Origin: Brachybacterium sp042666875 | GTDB taxonomy: Bacteria; Actinomycetota; Actinomycetes; Actinomycetales; Dermabacteraceae | DNA: 64,000 bases | Direction: 5' to 3' | NCBI RefSeq assembly: GCF_042666875.1 | Contig: NZ_JBHTCX010000017.1 | Location: 248,001 to 312,000 of the forward strand | Shown here: positions 17,852-26,202 of the stretch, one piece after another | How positions within the stretch are numbered: position 1 is the stretch's first letter | Layout: every line of letters begins with the position of its first letter | The notes under the pieces: model-generated | Seen by the model: only the letters and a program-made list of their open reading frames with translations | Told to the model about the DNA's origin: nothing | The model's database searches: none | Made by a program: the position numbers and the translations under genes

Positions 17852-19492
17852 TCACTTGGTGATCTCGTAGTACAGCGGCACCGTGTCCCATCCGTACTCC
17901 ACGTTCGAGACCAGGTCCGAGTAACCGCCGAAGGTGTTCTGGTACCACAGCGGGATCACCGGCAGGTCCTCGAGGAGGATCGCCTGAGCCTCCTTGTACT
18001 TCTCCAGCGCGGCATCCTGGTCGGGAGCGGCCAGGCCCTCCTCGAGCAGGGCGTCGAACTCGGGGTTCTTGTAATCGCCGTCGTTGCTGCCGCCGCCATC
18101 GGCCGCGGCGGACGAGTACAGCGGTCCGAGGAAGTTGTAGACCGACGGGTAGTCGGCCTGCCAGCCGGACCGGAACGATCCCTCGAGCTCGCGGTTGGTG
18201 ATCTGCTCGCGGAACTCGCCGAAGGCCGGGAACGGCTGTCCGGACGCCTCGATGCCCAGCACGTTGGAGATCGAGTTGCAGACTGCCTCGACCCAGCTCT
18301 GGTGCGGACCGTCGGCGTTGTAGGACAGGGTGAAGGGTCCCTCGAAGGGCTCCATCTCCTCCGCCTGGGCCCACAGCTCCTGAGCCTGCGCCTCGTCGAA
18401 GGTGAGGACCTCGGCGCCGGGGATATCGGTCTGGCCACCGCCGTCGATCACCGGGGCCACGAAGTCGGTCGCCGGGGTGCGGGTGCCGAAGAACAGGTTC
18501 TCGCAGATCGAGTCACGGTCGATGGCGTAGGAGATCGCCTTGCGCCGCAGCTTGCCGACCTCGCCCTGGAACTGGGGGTCGTAGTTGGGGATCGTGAACG
18601 ACTGGAACACCGCTCCGGGGGCGTTCACCGCACGGTCGCCGAGCTCGTCCTCGAAGGACTCCAGCGCGGAGTCCGGGATCTGGTCGGTGACGTCCACGGC
18701 GCCCGACTGAAGGTCGTTGTACATCGTGTCGTTGTCCGCGTAGATCACGAAGGTGACGCCGGCGTTCTGGGCCGGGCGGGCGCCGGCGTACTCGGGGTTC
18801 GGGACCAGCACGATCTCGGAGTCGTGGGTCCAGGTGTCGACCATGTAGGGCCCGTTGCCGACGGGCTTCTCGCCGAAGGCCTCCATGTCCTCGAAGGCGG
18901 ATTCCGGCAGCGGGGAGTACGCGGTGTAGCCCAGGCGGCTCGGGAAGTCCGACTGGGGCGAGACGAGCTTGACCGTGAACGTGGTGTCGTCGACGACTTC
19001 GAGGCCGGACATCGTCATGTCCTCGGTGGCGTCGTCGGCCGAGACCTCGTCGTACCCCTCGATGGGCTCGAAGAACGAGTTGCTCAGCTGAGCGTTGGTG
19101 GCGTTCGCCCCGAAGTTCCAGGCGTCCACATAGTTCTTCGCGGTCAGCGGCGTGCCGTCGGAGAACTTCTGGTCGGCCTTCAGCGTGATGGTCCAGGTCT
19201 GGTTGTCCTCGGACTCGATGGACTCGGCCATCTCGTTCTCGACCTTGCCCTCGGCCGTGTAGTACACGAGCCCGGAGAAGATCGACGTGACCACGCGGCC
19301 ACCACCGACCTCGTTGGTGCTGGTGGGGATCAGCGGGTTCTGGGGCTCGGTGCCATTGGCCAGGACGGGCTCGCCGGATCCTCCGCCGTCGCCGGAACCG
19401 CCACCGTCTCCCCCACCGGAGCAGGCGGCGAGGGTCGCGGCAGCGCCGGTGACTGCGGTACCGAACATGAGGGATCGTCGGGAAAAGGCCAT
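17852..19492 (-). CDS. Peptide-binding lipoprotein (extracellular solute-binding protein family 5)
   Basis: A 546-residue lipoprotein. The signal peptide MAFSRRSLMFGTAVTGAAAT contains a twin-arginine-like pair (R5-R6) and ends in the lipobox LAAC24, followed by a Gly/Ser-rich tether. The mature part has the SBP_bac_5 layout: LIPTSTNEVGGGRVVTSIFSGLVYY near the start, DGTPLTAKNYVDAWN, and a long C-terminal domain. It captures di- or oligopeptides outside the membrane for the permease genes downstream. The ATG at 19492 is chosen over an earlier in-frame start because GAGGAG lies 7-8 nt before it and it gives a proper signal peptide. The peptide range is unknown. Confidence 0.92.
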   Translation of the reverse strand: MAFSRRSLMFGTAVTGAAATLAACSGGGDGGGSGDGGGSGEPVLANGTEPQNPLIPTSTNEVGGGRVVTSIFSGLVYYTAEGKVENEMAESIESEDNQTWTITLKADQKFSDGTPLTAKNYVDAWNFGANATNAQLSNSFFEPIEGYDEVSADDATEDMTMSGLEVVDDTTFTVKLVSPQSDFPSRLGYTAYSPLPESAFEDMEAFGEKPVGNGPYMVDTWTHDSEIVLVPNPEYAGARPAQNAGVTFVIYADNDTMYNDLQSGAVDVTDQIPDSALESFEDELGDRAVNAPGAVFQSFTIPNYDPQFQGEVGKLRRKAISYAIDRDSICENLFFGTRTPATDFVAPVIDGGGQTDIPGAEVLTFDEAQAQELWAQAEEMEPFEGPFTLSYNADGPHQSWVEAVCNSISNVLGIEASGQPFPAFGEFREQITNRELEGSFRSGWQADYPSVYNFLGPLYSSAAADGGGSNDGDYKNPEFDALLEEGLAAPDQDAALEKYKEAQAILLEDLPVIPLWYQNTFGGYSDLVSNVEYGWDTVPLYYEITK

Positions 19493-19549
19493 GGGGGTCT
19501 CCTCGGAGATGACTCGGGCTGTGGTCATCGTGCTTCGTCACACACGACG

Positions 19550-19585
19550 CTTAAGCCAGTGTGCACCCTCGGCTGTCAATGACAG
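19550..19585 (-). promoter_or_regulatory. dppA promoter overlapped by a 13-bp palindrome
   Basis: On the minus strand a perfect -35 hexamer TTGACA (19574-19579) is followed at 18 bp by CTTAAG (19550-19555) in the -10 position. The -35 hexamer lies inside the palindrome CTGTCA-A-TGACAG (19573-19585), a likely repressor site. A second CTGTC half-site arrangement (GACAG) lies just upstream. Confidence 0.5.
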
Positions 19586-19782
19586 TCCACCTGTCGGTAA
19601 CGCTTCGGTCTCGTCCGCGACACCTCGCCCTGTCGCACGGCGCCCGCCCCGCAGATGTCCAGCGCGGCGGTCCGCCCGGAGCCGAGCGCGGCAGGGCGCG
19701 CACAGCACACATGCGCACATGGGCGCTCGACGCGACTCCCGCGGGGTGTCGGCGATCGCGGCTGACGGTGTTCAATGGCGGT

Positions 19783-21480
19783 ATGACTGCTTCGAACGCC
19801 GCTTCGTCCGCCCCCGTCGACCCGACTTCCACCGCCGCCTGGGAGGCTCTCGAGGCGCACGACCTCGAGCTGACCGGCTCCCTGCGCGAATGGTTCGACG
19901 CCGATCCCGACCGCGCGGAGCGCTTCAGCCTCGAGGCCGCCGACCTCCACGTGGACCTGTCCAAGAATCTGATCACGCCCGAGACGATGGAGCTGCTCCA
20001 GCGGCTGGCCCGTGAGGTCGGCGTCGAGCAGCGCCGTGACGCGATGTTCGCCGGCGAGCACATCAACACCACCGAGGACCGTGCGGTGCTGCACACTGCG
20101 CTGCGTCGGCCCGTCGGCACCCCGGACGCCCTGGTCGTGGACGGCCAGGAGATCGATCGGGACGTCCAGGCCACCCTGCGCCGGGTGTACGACTTCGCGA
20201 ACGCGGTCCGCTCCGGGCAGTGGACAGGCGTGACCGGCAAGCCGATCCGGACCGTGGTCAACATCGGCATCGGAGGCAGCGATCTGGGCCCGGTCATGGT
20301 CTACGAAGCGCTGCGTCCCCTGGCGCAGGACGGCCTCGAGGCCCGCTTCATCTCCAACATCGACCCGACCGACGTCTACGCCACCACCGAGGACCTCGAC
20401 CCCGAGACCACCCTGGTGATCGTCGCGTCGAAGACCTTCACCACCCTGGAGACCCTCACCAACGCGCGCCTGGTTCGTCAGTGGCTGCTGTCGGGGCTGC
20501 GGGAGAACGCCGCGCTCACGCCCGAGCAGGAGAGGGAGGCCGTGGCCAAGCACTTCGTGGCCGTCTCCACCGCGCTGGACAAGGTCGAGGCCTTCGGGAT
20601 CGATCCTGACAACGCCTTCGGCTTCTGGGACTGGGTGGGGGGCCGCTACTCCGTGGACTCCGCGATCGGGACGGTGCTGGCCGTCGTGCTCGGCCCGGAG
20701 GTGTTCGAGGAGCTGCTGTCCGGCTTCCACGCGATGGACGAGCACTTCCGCACCGCGCCGGCCGAGGCGAACGTGCCGCTGCTGATGGGCCTGATCAACG
20801 TGTGGAATGTGAACTTCCTGGAGGCGGAGACCCATGCGGTCCTCCCCTACTCCCAGTACCTGCACCGCTTCCCGGCCTACCTCCAGCAGCTGACCATGGA
20901 ATCCAACGGCAAGTCCGTGCGCTGGGACGGCTCGACCGCGGCCACGGAGACCGGCGAGGTGTTCTGGGGCGAGCCCGGCACCAACGGTCAGCACGCCTTC
21001 TACCAGCTGATCCATCAGGGAACCCGCATCGTCCCGGCCGATTTCATCGCCTTCGCCACGCCCAACCACGCGCTGGCCGACGGCGACCAGGACGTCCACG
21101 AGCTGTTCCTGGCCAACTTCTTCGCCCAGACCAAGGCGCTGGCCTTCGGCAAGAGCGCCGAGGAGGTACGGGCCGAGGGCACCGAGGGACCGCTGGTGGC
21201 CGCCCGGGAGTTCTCCGGCGACCGTCCCACCACGTCGATCATGGCGCCGAAGCTCACGCCGTCCGTGCTGGGCCAGCTGATCGCCCTGTACGAGCACATC
21301 ACGTTCGTCCAGGGCGTCGTGTGGGGCATCAACTCCTTCGACCAGTGGGGCGTGGAGCTCGGCAAGCAGCTCGCCAAGGACCTCGGCGCGGCCGTGGCGG
21401 GGGACGACGCGGCGATCGGGAGCGAGGATTCCTCGACGGCCTCGCTGATCCGGTATTACCGCAGCCACCGCGAGAGCTGA
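19783..21480 (+). CDS. pgi: Glucose-6-phosphate isomerase
   Basis: A 565-residue cytosolic enzyme that interconverts glucose-6-phosphate and fructose-6-phosphate. Family blocks are NIGIGGSDLGPVMVYEAL, ASKTFTTLETLTNA (phosphate binding), FGFWDWVGGRYSVDSAIG (PROSITE-type motif), NGQHAFYQLIHQGTRIVPADF, and the C-terminal FDQWGVELGKQLAKDL with the catalytic Lys. Length agrees with the family. Start at 19783 is the first Met giving the normal N-terminus; the longer open frame upstream has no homology. It is divergent from the peptide importer with 290 bp between, and a strong terminator follows. Confidence 0.96.
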   Translation: MTASNAASSAPVDPTSTAAWEALEAHDLELTGSLREWFDADPDRAERFSLEAADLHVDLSKNLITPETMELLQRLAREVGVEQRRDAMFAGEHINTTEDRAVLHTALRRPVGTPDALVVDGQEIDRDVQATLRRVYDFANAVRSGQWTGVTGKPIRTVVNIGIGGSDLGPVMVYEALRPLAQDGLEARFISNIDPTDVYATTEDLDPETTLVIVASKTFTTLETLTNARLVRQWLLSGLRENAALTPEQEREAVAKHFVAVSTALDKVEAFGIDPDNAFGFWDWVGGRYSVDSAIGTVLAVVLGPEVFEELLSGFHAMDEHFRTAPAEANVPLLMGLINVWNVNFLEAETHAVLPYSQYLHRFPAYLQQLTMESNGKSVRWDGSTAATETGEVFWGEPGTNGQHAFYQLIHQGTRIVPADFIAFATPNHALADGDQDVHELFLANFFAQTKALAFGKSAEEVRAEGTEGPLVAAREFSGDRPTTSIMAPKLTPSVLGQLIALYEHITFVQGVVWGINSFDQWGVELGKQLAKDLGAAVAGDDAAIGSEDSSTASLIRYYRSHRES

Positions 21481-21554
21481 GCGGCGCGCGGGCGCCGGGC
21501 GCTCGGTCGAGCGCGCCGGGCCCCGACGCGCTGAGCGCAGGAACCTGAGCGCCG

Positions 21555-21588
21555 GAAGAGGGCGGTCCCTGACGGGGCCGCCCTCTTC
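21555..21588. terminator. Bidirectional terminator after pgi
   Basis: A 15-bp stem with one T-G wobble (21555-21569 with 21574-21588) and a 4-nt loop, between convergent pgi and the MHS transporter gene. Confidence 0.88.
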
Positions 21589-21646
21589 TGACGTGAACCG
21601 TGCTCGTCGACCACGTGACCGCGCACGCGGCAGCCGCGCAGTCGAA

Positions 21647-21678
21647 CAGTCACGCAGTCACGCAGTCACGCAGTCACG
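21647..21678. repeat. Four tandem copies of an 8-bp unit
   Basis: CAGTCACG repeated four times without a mismatch. The fourth copy contains the stop codon of the minus-strand transporter gene (21674-21676), so the repeat lies immediately downstream of, and partly in, its 3' end. Confidence 0.9.
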
Positions 21679-23077
21679 CCAGGTAGTCGATCTCGCGGGT
21701 CTCCTTGCCGATGAGCAGTGCGGCGAGCGTGATGAATGCGGCGAGCGTCAGGTAGCCGCCCACCAGCCACAGCGGACCGTCCATCAGCTGCCACAGCGCG
21801 ATCATCGCGTACGGGGCGGGCGCGGCTCCGATCACCGAGGCCATGTTGTAGCTGACCGCGCTGCCGGTGTAGCGGACGTCAGCCGTGAACATCTCCGGGA
21901 GGAACGCCGCCATCGGTCCGAACGTGAGGCCCATCAGCGTGAATCCGAGGATCAGCGTGGCCATCACACCGATCGTGCCGGCGTGGATCAGGGGCTCGAT
22001 CAGCAGGCCGAAGACGACGATCCCGGCGGTGACGCCGAGCAGCAGCTTGCGGCGACCGATCCGGTCCGCGAGCGGACCGGAGACCAGGGTGAAGATCCCG
22101 AAGAACACGACGCCGATGATCAGCATGGTCAGGAACTCGGGCCGCTCATAGCCGAGGCCGGGCGTGAAGGCGTCGGGGTTGAACTCGTTGCCGGCGGCTT
22201 CGGCGGCGGCGCGGGCGGTCTCCTCGTCGGCGACGGTGGTGCCGACGACCATGAGAAAGGCGGTCATCAGGTAGAAGAGCACGTAGGTGGCGACCATGGC
22301 GATGGTGGCCAGGATCAGCGGCTTCCAGGCGGTGCGGAAGACCCGGGCGATCGGCACCGCGGCGACCCGCTGCTCGTCGATGACCTTCTGGAACGCCGGG
22401 CTCTCCATGAGTTTCAGCCGCACCCACAGGCCCACCACGACCAGGATGGCCGAGAGCAGGAACGGCAGGCGCCAGCCCCACGTCATGAACTGCTCGTCGG
22501 TCATCGTGACGCTGAGGACCACGAACAGCAGGTTGGAGAGGATGAACCCGATCGGCGCGCCGAGCTGCGGGAACGTCCCGTACAGCGCGCGCTTGCCCGG
22601 CGGGGCGTTCTCGGTCGCCAGCAGCGCGGCGCCGGACCACTCCCCGCCGAGGCCCACGCCCTGGCAGAAGCGCAGGAGCACCAGGATGGCCGGCGCCAGG
22701 AACGCGAAGCCGGGCGTCGATGCGGTGGGCAGCACACCGATCAGGAACGTGGCGATGCCCATCATCAGCAAGCTCGCCACCAGCGTGGTCTTGCGACCGA
22801 CGCGGTCCCCGAAGTGACCGAACATGAGGGAGCCCAGCGGCCGGGCCACGAACGCGACTCCGAAGACCGCGAACGAGCTCAGCAGCTGGTTCGCCGGGGT
22901 CTGGGTGGGGAAGAAGAGCTGCGGGAAGACCAGGGACGCCGCAGTGGCGTACGCGTAGAAGTCGAAGAACTCGATCGTCGTGCCGACCATCGACGCGGTG
23001 ATGACGCGCCCGCGCGTGTTGGCTGGTGCCGCCGCAGGCGCGGACGTGAGGTGAGGAGAAGGCGGAGTGCTGTTCAC
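21674..23077 (-). CDS. MHS family major facilitator transporter
   Basis: A 467-residue 12-helix transporter of the metabolite:H+ symporter type (ProP/KgtP/ShiA relatives). Seen: start of helix 1 TASMVGTTIEFFDFYAYATAA with the Glu/Asp pair typical of the MHS group, loop 2-3 motif GHFGDRVGRKTTLV, and FCQGVGLGGEWSGAALLATENAP in helix 4-5. A hydrophilic central loop and a second RxGRR motif (DRIGRRKLLLG) follow. Substrates of such proteins include dicarboxylates, shikimate and osmolytes; none is assignable here. Start GTG 23077 with TAGGG upstream is chosen; an ATG 8 codons earlier is possible. The stop lies inside an 8-bp tandem repeat. Confidence 0.9.
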   Translation of the reverse strand: MNSTPPSPHLTSAPAAAPANTRGRVITASMVGTTIEFFDFYAYATAASLVFPQLFFPTQTPANQLLSSFAVFGVAFVARPLGSLMFGHFGDRVGRKTTLVASLLMMGIATFLIGVLPTASTPGFAFLAPAILVLLRFCQGVGLGGEWSGAALLATENAPPGKRALYGTFPQLGAPIGFILSNLLFVVLSVTMTDEQFMTWGWRLPFLLSAILVVVGLWVRLKLMESPAFQKVIDEQRVAAVPIARVFRTAWKPLILATIAMVATYVLFYLMTAFLMVVGTTVADEETARAAAEAAGNEFNPDAFTPGLGYERPEFLTMLIIGVVFFGIFTLVSGPLADRIGRRKLLLGVTAGIVVFGLLIEPLIHAGTIGVMATLILGFTLMGLTFGPMAAFLPEMFTADVRYTGSAVSYNMASVIGAAPAPYAMIALWQLMDGPLWLVGGYLTLAAFITLAALLIGKETREIDYLA

Positions 23078-23295
23078 GAGCGCCGACCCTAGCCCGCACA
23101 TCCCATCATGCGGACGTACTGCACACATCGTGAGACGAGCGCTGGGACCGTGCCGGCGATTGGCGTATCGCACCAGGTCAGCGGCATCTGGTCCGGTTCT
23201 GAGATCGACCGCCATACAGCGGCGTTCGATGGAAGACTGTCCCTCGGCGGGTCTCGGACGGAGGAGATCCGCCCACTACTGACTGAGGGGACTCC

Positions 23296-24861
23296 ATGGA
23301 AGCACTCATACCGATCCTGGGCGGCGCGGCGGTGCTGCTCGTCGCGGTCCTGATCCTGGCCGTGATGCTGATGCGCAGCTATCGGATCGCGGCTCCGAAC
23401 GAAGCACTGATCATCACCGGCCGCAATGCGAAGACCAGCCCGACCGGCGACATCGATCTCGAATCGGGCAGCGCCCGTGTGATCATCGGCGGTCGCGCTA
23501 TCGTGCGGCCCATCGTGGACCGCGCGTTCGTGCTGAGCCTGAGCTCGCGGCAGATCCCGGTCGAGGTCGAGGGCTACTCGATGAACGGCATCTTCCTGCG
23601 ACTGCGCGGGGTGGCGCAGGTCAAGGTCGGCGGCAATATCGAGGATGTCCGCAAGGCCTCGCAGCGCTTCCTCGATCAGCAGCAGCAGATCGACCACTAC
23701 ACCCAGGAGATCCTCTCGGGCACCCTGCGCGCCGTGGTCGGCACGCTGACGGTCGAGCAGATCATCCGCGATCGCGCATCCTTCGCCAGCCAGGTCCAGG
23801 CCGAGGCCGAGCATTCGATGAACAATCAGGGTCTGGTCATCGATACCTTCCAGATCTCCGCGATCGAGGACGACGGCTCATACCTGCGCGACTGGGGCCG
23901 GCCCGAGGCGGCCCTGGTGGCCAAGCGCGCCGCCATCGCCGAATCGGACGCCAACCGGGAGTCCACCCAGGCGAAGAACCTCAACCTGCAGCAGGAGGCG
24001 GAATCGAAGCAGTCCTTCGATCTGCGCCAGGCCGAGATCAAGGAGGAGACCGACGCCCGTCAGGCGATCGCGGACGCCGCCGGTCCGCTGGCCCGCGCCG
24101 CGCAGCAGCAGAAGATCATCGAGCAGGACGAGCTGATCGCTGTCCGCAACAACGACCTGCGCGAGAAGCAGCTGATCGCGGAGGTCCACAAGCCGGCCGA
24201 GGCCAAGCGCTACGCCGAGCAGCAGGACGCCGACTCCAAGAAGTACGCCCGCGTGGCGCAGTCCGAGGCGGAGCTGACCGACGAGCGCAACCGCGCGGAG
24301 GCCCGCAAGGTCACCTCCGAGGCGGAAGCATTCTCGATCGAGGCCCGGGGCCGGGCCGAGGCCGAGGTCGAGCTGCAGCGTCGTTCGAAGGACGCCGAGG
24401 CGGTCCGGCTCGAGGGTCAGGCCGAAGCCGACTCGCTGCGCGCCAAGGGTGAGGCCGAGGCGGCCGCCATCCTGGCCAAGGGCGACGCCGAGGCGGAGAC
24501 GACGCGTGCCCGTGCCGAGGCGTACAAGCAGTTCAACGACGCCGCGGTCCTCGCGCAGGTGCTCGAGGTGCTGCCGTCCGTCGCCAATGAGCTGGCGGCG
24601 CCCTACTCGAACATCGACAACCTCTCGGTGTTCTCCACCGATGGGGAGGCCAAGATCGGCCAGAACATCTCGGTCGGTCTCGCCCAGGTGCTCGACATGG
24701 TCAAGTCCACCACGGGTGTGGACTTCCAGGACACCCTCCAGCGCGCCGCCGAGGGCGGTCGCGTGGTGCGCGAGCAGTCCGAGTCCGCCGACGCGGCACC
24801 GTCGTCCACCGCTCCCGAGCCGGCGGACGATCTCCCCGTTCCCGCCGACGAGACCTCCTGA
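23296..24861 (+). CDS. Flotillin-like SPFH protein
   Basis: A 521-residue membrane scaffold protein. One N-terminal hydrophobic helix (residues 5-26), an SPFH/band-7 domain (about 28-200, with RIAAPNEALIITGR and IEVEGYSMNGIFLRL-type strands), then a long Ala/Glu-rich coiled-coil (about 200-425) with repeated A-E-A/E-A-E motifs, and an Asp/Ala/Pro-rich C-terminal end. Flotillins organise ordered membrane domains and affect secretion, signalling and wall synthesis. GAGGGGA precedes the ATG. It stands alone: no NfeD-type partner gene is adjacent, unlike many bacterial flotillin operons. A terminator follows directly. Confidence 0.93.
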   Translation: MEALIPILGGAAVLLVAVLILAVMLMRSYRIAAPNEALIITGRNAKTSPTGDIDLESGSARVIIGGRAIVRPIVDRAFVLSLSSRQIPVEVEGYSMNGIFLRLRGVAQVKVGGNIEDVRKASQRFLDQQQQIDHYTQEILSGTLRAVVGTLTVEQIIRDRASFASQVQAEAEHSMNNQGLVIDTFQISAIEDDGSYLRDWGRPEAALVAKRAAIAESDANRESTQAKNLNLQQEAESKQSFDLRQAEIKEETDARQAIADAAGPLARAAQQQKIIEQDELIAVRNNDLREKQLIAEVHKPAEAKRYAEQQDADSKKYARVAQSEAELTDERNRAEARKVTSEAEAFSIEARGRAEAEVELQRRSKDAEAVRLEGQAEADSLRAKGEAEAAAILAKGDAEAETTRARAEAYKQFNDAAVLAQVLEVLPSVANELAAPYSNIDNLSVFSTDGEAKIGQNISVGLAQVLDMVKSTTGVDFQDTLQRAAEGGRVVREQSESADAAPSSTAPEPADDLPVPADETS

Positions 24862-24894
24862 GCCCGCTCAGGTCAAGCGCCTCCGCGAGGCCAT

Positions 24895-24934
24895 CGATCG
24901 CCCCGGCACTCCTCCTGGAGGGCCGGGGCGATCG
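24895..24934 (+). terminator. Terminator after the flotillin gene
   Basis: A perfect 13-bp stem (24895-24907 with 24922-24934), extended by an inner CTCC/GGAG helix. It also lies 12 bp after the stop of the convergent acyl-CoA dehydrogenase gene and can serve both. Confidence 0.88.
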
Positions 24935-24946
24935 TCGTACGTGCAG

Positions 24947-26152
24947 TCATCGCGGCAGCACCGGCCGCGTGCCGCCGATCTCGCCCAGCAGCGACTTCGC
25001 GTAGGAGGCGTGGACGGACTCCGCGTCGGAGGGGTGGTACATCGCGGCACGCACGTCCCGGGAGAGCCGTTCGAGCTCGCTGCGCCGGAAGTACTGGGCC
25101 CCGCCGCTGGCGCGGAGGACCTGGTCGACCGCACCGATGGCAACCTCGGTGGCTCGGGACTTCACCCCGGAGAAATGCTGGGACCATTTGGGGCCGTGGT
25201 CGGTCACGCCGACGCCGCTCTCCCCCAGCCCCAGCGCGTCGAGGTCGGCCATGAGCTTGTCGATCTGCAGGACCACTCCGTCGACGGCGATCGCGGCGTC
25301 GGCGAGGCGCCAGCGGATGTCGGGGTCGTCGGCGTGGACGATGCCGCGCGTGACGTTGCGGCGCGTGGTGGCGAGGTCCGCGCCGACGATGATCGCGCGT
25401 TCTGCGATGCCGGTGTACACCGAGGCGATCAGCAGCTCGAACGCGCCGAAGATGCCCATCACGAACGGGTCCTGATTGGGACCGACGGGGGTCAGCGCCA
25501 GGACCTGGTCCGCGGCGATCGGGGCCCGGTCCAGCACGGTGGTGCACGACTGCGTGGCCCGCATCCCGTGCGTGTCCCAGTCCGGGACCGTCTCGACGGC
25601 GTCGGTGCGCTCTATCACGCCGAACACCAGGCGGGGATCGACCTCGGAGGTGCGGGCGAGCCGGCCGTGGACCACGAGGCGGTCCCACACGGGAGCGAGG
25701 GAGGTGAAGATCTTGGTGCCGCTGACCTGGTAGCCGCCGTCGCGCCGGGCGTCGGCCCGGGTCGAGGAGTCGAACAGCATGGCCTCGTTGCCGGGCTCGG
25801 AGATCCCGAAGGCGAACAGGCGGTTCGCCGCCGCGTCCTCGAGCATCGTGCGCACCGAGCCGGCTCCGAGCCGGTGGGCGTGCAGGGCGGCGCCGGTCAC
25901 CACGAGATGCATGTTCATCGCCAGCGCCGTGGCCGGCGCGGCCTGCGCCAGGCGCCGCTGGACCTGGGTCGCCTCCAGCAGGCTCGCGCCGAGACCGCCG
26001 AGCTCGACCGGCACCAGCAGGCGCAGGTAGCCACGCTCGCGCAGATCCGCGAGATCCTGCTCCGGGAAGGTGTTCTCCCGGTCGTGGATCACGGCGCGCT
26101 CGCGGAACGTGTCCAGCAGGGAGGCGGGCAGCAGGTCGTCGGCGATGCTCAT
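24947..26152 (-). CDS. Acyl-CoA dehydrogenase family protein
   Basis: A 401-residue FAD-dependent oxidoreductase of the acyl-CoA dehydrogenase fold: N-terminal helical domain (PEQDLADLRERGYLRLLVPVELGGLG), central FGISEPGNEAM (FAD-binding region) with GYQVSGTKIFTSLAPVWD, and C-terminal helical domain ending DQVLRASGGAQYFRRSELERLSRDVRAAMYHPSDAESVH. The usual catalytic Glu of short-chain enzymes is not obvious, and the C-terminal pattern with a His resembles group-D/DszC-like flavin monooxygenases of this fold, so desaturation of a CoA ester is not certain. It is a single gene 50 bp downstream of dnaE on the same strand. Confidence 0.85.
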   Translation of the reverse strand: MSIADDLLPASLLDTFRERAVIHDRENTFPEQDLADLRERGYLRLLVPVELGGLGASLLEATQVQRRLAQAAPATALAMNMHLVVTGAALHAHRLGAGSVRTMLEDAAANRLFAFGISEPGNEAMLFDSSTRADARRDGGYQVSGTKIFTSLAPVWDRLVVHGRLARTSEVDPRLVFGVIERTDAVETVPDWDTHGMRATQSCTTVLDRAPIAADQVLALTPVGPNQDPFVMGIFGAFELLIASVYTGIAERAIIVGADLATTRRNVTRGIVHADDPDIRWRLADAAIAVDGVVLQIDKLMADLDALGLGESGVGVTDHGPKWSQHFSGVKSRATEVAIGAVDQVLRASGGAQYFRRSELERLSRDVRAAMYHPSDAESVHASYAKSLLGEIGGTRPVLPR

Positions 26153-26202
26153 GGACCTACGCTAATCCAGCGCGCCCCGTTCCAGCACGCCGGGCAGCGC
26201 CG

